Source of the DNA: Chitinophagaceae bacterium
Lineage (GTDB): Bacteria > Bacteroidota > Bacteroidia > Chitinophagales > Chitinophagaceae
DNA length: 8,838 nucleotides
Direction: 5' to 3'
Assembly: GCA_023251335.1 (NCBI GenBank)
Contig: JAHEZA010000069.1
Location: 1-8,838 of the forward strand
The notes under the pieces are model-generated. The model did not search any database. It was not told the DNA's origin and saw only the letters and a program-made list of their open reading frames with translations. This document shows positions 7,171 to 8,838 of this stretch, in pieces. The first letter of the stretch is position 1, and every line of letters begins with the position of its first letter. The position numbers and the translations under genes are program-made.

Positions 7171-7665
7171 ATGAAAACGCTTCTAATTATCCGCCATGCA
7201 AAAAGTAGCTGGGACGATCCTTCCCTTTCTGATTTTGACAGAACCCTTACTGAGCGCGGAAAATCTGATGCCGCCATGATGGCCAAAAGAATGATCAGCA
7301 ACTCAATTACAATAGATGCTTTCGTTTCGAGCCCGGCAAAACGTGCAAAAAAAACAGCGAAACTTTTTATGAAGGAATTTGGAAAGGATGGAAAAGTTCT
7401 ATCGCTAATACCTTCTTTGTATGAAGCCTCTGTTAAAGATTTTTATGCTGCGGTTGAAAATTTCGATGATAAAAATAATACCATTGCATTATTTTCTCAC
7501 AATCCCGGAATAACCCAATTTATCAATTCACTAGAATGTTCACCAATTTATAATATGCCTACCTGCGCCGTGTTTGCGTTAAAAATTAAAACGAAGCATT
7601 GGAAAGATTTTCGCGAAGCTGAAAAAGAATTTTTGTTTTTTGATTATCCAAAAAATATAGCGTAA
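7171..7665 (+). CDS. sixA: SixA-like histidine phosphatase (phosphoglycerate-mutase superfamily)
   Basis: The start is placed at the ATG at 7171, giving 164 residues. A longer reading from a TTG at 7138 adds eleven residues ahead of the conserved core, and the ATG has a typical A-rich leader (ACAAAAAACC). The protein begins MKTLLIIRHAKSSW, with the catalytic histidine H9 in the RHA motif. Supporting active-site residues are R58 in SSPAKRAKKTA and the second histidine H110 in SHNPG. Length and sequence match the small SixA branch (E. coli SixA is 161 residues), whose founding member dephosphorylates histidine phosphotransfer proteins. The true target in Bacteroidota is unknown, and small phosphorylated metabolites are also possible. 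It is a soluble cytoplasmic protein. The gene stands alone, divergent from the permease, and its stop is only 5 bases from the convergent permease gene to its right. Confidence 0.92.
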   Translation: MKTLLIIRHAKSSWDDPSLSDFDRTLTERGKSDAAMMAKRMISNSITIDAFVSSPAKRAKKTAKLFMKEFGKDGKVLSLIPSLYEASVKDFYAAVENFDDKNNTIALFSHNPGITQFINSLECSPIYNMPTCAVFALKIKTKHWKDFREAEKEFLFFDYPKNIA

Positions 7666-7670
7666 AAGAT

Positions 7671-8753
7671 TTACCCACGAACATCCAACGCATCTCTCAA
7701 TCCATTTCCCAAAAGATTAAATGCCAACACCAAAATCATAATAGCAACGCCCGGAGCCAACGCCAGCGCGGGATTGTGCGTAATAATAAAATTGTAATTT
7801 TCTTTCAACATCAAGCCCCAACTCGGTGTGGGAGGCTGAATGCCTACTCCGAGAAAACTTAATCCCGCCTCAATAATAATAGCGCTTGCGAAGTTAGCCG
7901 CCGCAATTACAATCACCGGCCCCAGCACATTCGGAAGAATATGACGGATAATAATTCGCAAATTTTTTAATCCCAAAGCTTTTGCTGCCTGGATATATTC
8001 CAATTCCCGTAAGGCCAAGACCTGTCCACGAACCACACGAGCTACACTCACCCACATCGTTAAACCCACCGCGATAAAAATTTGCCAAAAACCTTTTCCA
8101 AGAGTAAGTGTGATCCCAAAAACCAGGAGTAAAGTAGGCATGCTCCAAATTACATTGATGAACCACATGATGATATTATCCGTTCTGCCACCATAATAAC
8201 CTGCAGTAGCTCCAAGAAAAATTCCTATGGAGATAGAAATGAGTACTGTTATTAACCCAACGGCAAGGCTTACACGAACACCTACGAGTAAGCGGCTAAG
8301 GATGTCTCTTCCAAAGGTATCAGTGCCCAGCCAGAATGTTTTTGATTCGATAAAATTTTTATCAGCCAGTTCATTTTTTCCATACGCTCTTTCTTCCTGC
8401 AACCCTTCATCAATAAATTTTTCCACGTAAACAGAATCGCCTTTTTCTTCATAGCTATTGACAGGAACATATACATACTTGTCTTCGGCGCCAAACAGTA
8501 ATCTTTTAAAAAAACCTGTATTGAAAATCTGTTTTTCTTTCTTTACCCGGATAAATAATTGTGTATGCCCTGGCCTGCTGGCCATGATTTCTACTATCTG
8601 TCTATCAGCATTGGGTGTGGAGTCTGTGCCCAGGTAATAAGCAAAAATGCCGACAAAAACAGCCAGGCAAATAACGATTAACCCGGCCATCGCACCTTTA
8701 TTTTTTTTTAATCTTCGCCACGCGTTTTGGGAAAAGGAAAAAGATTGTTGCAT
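7671..8753 (-). CDS. ABC transporter permease, OppC/DppC type (peptide/nickel family)
   Basis: The 360-residue inner-membrane protein has a short cytoplasmic N-terminus (AWRRLKKNKGAMAG, 11-24) leading into membrane helix 1 (about 23-41). Next come an extracytoplasmic insert of about 95 residues and the family signature WLGTDTFGRDILSR (141-154). Five further membrane segments follow from about 161 to 347. The EAA-type loop that contacts the ATPase spans about 252-275 (EYIQAAKALG, then RHILPN). It should form half of the membrane channel of an importer for peptides or similar solutes, with an OppB-type partner, ATPase and binding protein that are not in this window. It is longer than E. coli OppC/DppC (about 300) because of the insert. 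The start ATG at 8751-8753 fits the conserved N-terminus. An A9 run lies in codons 15-18 (8701-8709). The exact substrate is not predictable. Confidence 0.93.
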   Translation of the reverse strand: MQQSFSFSQNAWRRLKKNKGAMAGLIVICLAVFVGIFAYYLGTDSTPNADRQIVEIMASRPGHTQLFIRVKKEKQIFNTGFFKRLLFGAEDKYVYVPVNSYEEKGDSVYVEKFIDEGLQEERAYGKNELADKNFIESKTFWLGTDTFGRDILSRLLVGVRVSLAVGLITVLISISIGIFLGATAGYYGGRTDNIIMWFINVIWSMPTLLLVFGITLTLGKGFWQIFIAVGLTMWVSVARVVRGQVLALRELEYIQAAKALGLKNLRIIIRHILPNVLGPVIVIAAANFASAIIIEAGLSFLGVGIQPPTPSWGLMLKENYNFIITHNPALALAPGVAIMILVLAFNLLGNGLRDALDVRG

Positions 8754-8838
8754 CGCAATAAAAATAGATAACTTTTGCTTTAATATGCGAATTGTATGGA
8801 ATTGATTTTTTTTATTTATTCTGAACTTTAAAAAAAGT
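8754..8838. other. AT-rich region upstream of the OppC-like gene, up to the window edge
   Basis: These 85 bases contain no credible coding sequence. They include a T8 run at 8806-8813. At the very end a short inverted repeat (AACTTT then AAAGT, 8824-8838) could be part of a terminator or promoter structure continuing outside the window. No clear -33/-7 pair for the permease gene was found. Confidence 0.3.

Noticed and set aside
1..8838. tRNA genes, CRISPR arrays, insertion sequences or phage genes
   Set aside because: No cloverleaf-like segments, regularly spaced long repeats, transposase or integrase motifs were found by eye on either strand.

Overview
The window looks like a chromosomal segment from a Bacteroidota bacterium, probably close to the Chitinophagaceae/Sphingobacteriia. 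The DNA is AT-rich. Start codons follow A/T-rich leaders with no Shine-Dalgarno sequence, and one gap holds a perfect TAnnTTTG-type -7 element. The proteins resemble Bacteroidota versions: a compact M16 peptidase, an OppC-like permease with a large extracytoplasmic insert, and a small SixA-type phosphatase. No RNA gene, insertion sequence, prophage or CRISPR array was seen. Family assignments come from motif recognition alone; no database search was possible.

Layout: (1) 1-971, minus strand, N-terminal part of an M16 zinc peptidase that runs off the left edge. (2) 1150-2661, plus strand, an FGGY kinase that reads as gluconokinase. (3) 2676-6974, four minus-strand genes transcribed in the order GntP-family permease, RidA-family protein, DSD1/D-threonine-aldolase-type PLP enzyme, M19 dipeptidase. 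(4) 7171-7665, plus strand, a SixA-like histidine phosphatase. (5) 7671-8753, minus strand, an OppC/DppC-type ABC permease. No gene-free stretch exceeds 300 bases; the longest are 178 and 196 bases.

The most interesting unit is the four-gene cluster. Members of its PLP-enzyme family dehydrate or cleave D-3-hydroxy amino acids such as D-serine and D-threonine. Dehydration releases an enamine/imine (2-aminoacrylate for serine), which is the known type of substrate of RidA proteins. M19 dipeptidases can release C-terminal D-amino acids from L,D-dipeptides, and the GntP family contains D-serine carriers as well as gluconate carriers. Together these suggest uptake and breakdown of D-amino acids or D-amino-acid dipeptides. 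The competing reading is that the permease serves the nearby gluconokinase, which is encoded convergently beyond the dipeptidase. The two readings could also be true of separate parts.

A 40-bp array of five 8-bp repeats lies between the PLP-enzyme and dipeptidase genes and is the main unexplained non-coding structure.
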